Below are positions 62,398 through 64,000 of a DNA stretch of 64,000 bases, piece by piece; within the stretch, counting starts at the first letter, position 1, and each line of letters opens with the position of its first letter. The position numbers and the translations under genes were made by a program. Source of the DNA: Scilla litardierei (lineage: Eukaryota > Streptophyta > Magnoliopsida > Asparagales > Asparagaceae); the NCBI GenBank assembly GCA_030789695.1, contig JAULAV010003402.1, forward strand, positions 1-64,000. The letters run 5' to 3'. Below the pieces are notes generated by a model. That model was not told the DNA's origin. It searched no databases and saw only the letters and a program-made list of their open reading frames with translations.

Positions 62398-63545
62398 CGA
62401 AGAGGGCAAACTGTTGTGCATTGACCTGGAGCAATCATGGATGATCCCGATCATCGCCTACCTGGAGACCGGAGCCCTACCAAAAGATATGCTGGAGGCA
62501 CAAAAGATTGAAATGCAGGCCTTGACGTTCATGATCTTCGGTGGCATGCTCTATCAAAAGTGCCCCGCGAGGTACGACGCCTTGCCCTATTTGAAGTGCA
62601 TTGGGCCAAGAAGAGAGGAGGAGATCATCCGTGAGATATAAGAAGGGCTCTATGGAAATCATTACGGAGGCACACACTGGCACACAAGGCAATCTGGCAG
62701 GGCTACTATTGGTCGACCATGCTGAAGGACGCGACCAACTTCGTCAAGTGGTGCGAGGAGTGCCAAAGATTCTTCAAACATACAACCTCACCGCCCGTTG
62801 ACCTGATTCCAATCCTCAGCCCGGTCCCATTTGCCAAATTGGGCCTCGACATCCTCGGACAGTTCCCAATGGCAACAGGAGAAAGGAAGTTTCTTGTCAT
62901 CGCCATCGACTACTTCACCAAATGGATCGAGGCAGAGCCACTGGTGTGCATCACCTGGGTGGATATGAAGAACTTCATCTGGAAGTCAATTATATACCAC
63001 TTCGGGGTACCTTGCTTCATAGTGACGAACAACGAGAACCAGTTCGACTTTGCAGACTTCAAAAGTTTCTGCTCGGACTGGGGCATCAACCTCAACTTCG
63101 CCTCTGTGATGCATCCACAGTGCAATGGCAATTCATGCTAGCTTATGGGGAGGAGGCCGTCGTTCCAGTAAAGGTCTGCGAGGAATCCCTCCGGCTCTAG
63201 TACTTCAATGAAGAAGCAAATGAAGAAGGCGTCGACATCAACATCGAGCTCGTAGACGAGGTAAAGGATCATGCACTAACAAATCTAATCAAGCACAACC
63301 AAAGCATGGTGATGTACTACAACTCCCACGTCAGAAAGCTGAGCTTCAGAGTCAGCGACCTCGTCCTCAGGGATGGGGCCTTCAGAACGGTGATCGGCCA
63401 CCGAGGAAAGCTATCCGCAAAATGCAAAGGCCCCTACATAATAACAGACATTGTGGGACCGACGACCTATAATTTGGCGACCCTAGAGGGCGAGGAACTA
63501 GCCCATCCATGGAACGCTGAGCATTTGCTCAAATATTTTCAATAA
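62398..63545 (+). pseudogene. Element D integrase with internal deletion
   Basis: Linker WMIPIIAYLETGALPKDMLE (62384-62641), a decayed zinc region ending CEECQRFF, then the core (FAKLGLDILGQFPMATGERK, FLVIAIDYFTKWIEAEPLVC). The second catalytic Asp is Asn: FIVTNNENQFD, Asn codon 63028-63030, where Gypsy-1 has TDN. At about 63130 the text jumps from HPQCNGN to MLAYGEEAVVPVKV, skipping roughly 50-60 codons that in Gypsy-1 include AEELHEILWSYRTT and lie at 4160-4219 and 9249-9340. A stop at 63198 precedes the C-terminal part (VSDLVLRDGAF, GKLSAKCKGPYIITDI; 63306-63545). Confidence 0.88.
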
Positions 63546-64000
63546 ATTTTGTTATGCTTGTACAGTCAATGAATATTTTCAATAAATATTTTCATGTTTG
63601 TACACTCGATGAGTTGTTTGAATTTGAATTCCAGCCCCGCTCCGAAATTGAGAGTGCCTTCTTGAAGGTCGATTATACACTCAAAAACCCAAGCTCTTGC
63701 AGGATGGCCTTGCAGATAAAGCCACACTGGGAGCGCTCCGCCTCACCATGATGCGGCTCAATTTCGGCTTCAGCCCTATACCCGCCCGAAGATGCGAGGT
63801 CGGCTACGACCATATACCCGCCCGAAGACCTCCGGGGCAGATCGTGGCCAAGCTACAGGTCAGACCGAGTGAAGTGCAAAAATCATTCCCAAGACTTCTT
63901 TCAAACTCTACAACATTCCACCTCTCCTCGACCCAAAGCTCGTCCATGCCGAATGCTGCGGGCATACACATACAAAGACGCAAAGCAAAGAACAAACAGC
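63546..64000 (+). other. Element D region downstream of pol
   Basis: No gene supported. CATATACCCGCCCGAAGA and CCTATACCCGCCCGAAGA form a short direct repeat at about 63776-63793 and 63810-63827. In this family an antisense ORF or tandem repeats could lie further right, outside the window. Confidence 0.45.

Larger units (their letters stand above)
55052..64000 (+). mobile_element. D: Tat-type gypsy element, broken, running off the window
   Basis: LTR 55052-55933, primer-binding site, gag, protease, RT, RNase H, archaeal-type RNase H and integrase follow in gypsy order. The 3' LTR lies beyond 64000. Solo LTR C (55988-57835) is inserted near the gag start. D' (45862-48846) is a truncated relative. 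Coding regions have several stops and shifts and a deletion in integrase, so the copy is inactive, but it is less decayed than Gypsy-1. Confidence 0.9.

Overview
The window looks like a piece of a repeat-dense flowering-plant nuclear genome. Nearly all recognisable coding sequence belongs to plant transposable elements: Ty3/gypsy elements of the Tat and Athila-like groups, a Ty1/copia element resembling the BARE-1/Angela lineage, L1-type LINEs carrying RNase H, and small non-autonomous elements. I see no tRNA or rRNA gene, no CRISPR array and no convincing host gene. The species cannot be named from this sequence.

Region 1 (1-22288) is one old Tat-type gypsy element (Gypsy-1, + strand). Its 5' LTR is cut by the window start and its 3' LTR is at 21550-22288. 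Three later insertions split it: a 5-kb non-autonomous gag-type element (copy A, 4220-9241, +), a copia solo LTR (9543-11985, target duplication TGGGC), and a second copy of the gag-type family (copy B, 13813-19899, -, target duplication ATGCA). Subtracting them gives back pol in order (protease, RT, RNase H, archaeal-type RNase H, integrase), then an 87-bp tandem array and a long antisense ORF before the 3' LTR.

Region 2 (22289-45800) is nested four deep. An L1-type LINE (23246-26589, -) is interrupted by a copia element (LTR 26590-28782, pol 29986-31184 and 43351-44971). The copia pol is split by a 12-kb Athila-like element lacking pol (31185-43345, target duplication ATGAC). That element is itself split by a 3.46-kb LTR-like insertion (36537-39996, target duplication TTATC). 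The copia reading frame resumes exactly after the Athila-like insertion. The copia 3' end is missing and is replaced by a tandem array of about 148-bp units.

Region 3 (45860-64000) holds the 5' half of a second Tat family on the minus strand (D', LTR 47849-48846 plus gag), a gag-only copia element with a very short LTR (49247-51864, -), a foldback MITE-like unit (51887-52047), about 1 kb of non-repetitive-looking DNA, a 5'-truncated LINE with a 10-bp target duplication, and a 0.8-kb element with inverted termini. It ends with a nearly complete but broken + strand member of the same Tat family (D, LTR 55052-55933, pol to 63545), which carries a solo LTR of the gag-type family (copy C, 55988-57835, target duplication CGCAA) a few codons after its gag start.

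The most unusual structure is shared across unrelated elements. Several LTRs or untranslated leaders carry dense clusters of a short, family-specific inverted repeat: CTCCTTTTGGGAG in copy B, GCTCGACCGAGC in the Athila-like element, CTCACTCTGCTAAGTGAG in the 3.46-kb insertion, GGCGGGCTTAGCCCGCC in the copia solo LTR, and GCGGGCCTGAGGCCCGC in the gag-only copia. The gag-type family (A, B, C) is also notable: it keeps one conserved ORF, has two copies of its polypurine tract, and has no pol. Almost all coding regions are broken; the only long intact ORF of clear transposon type is the 373-codon ORF of copy B.
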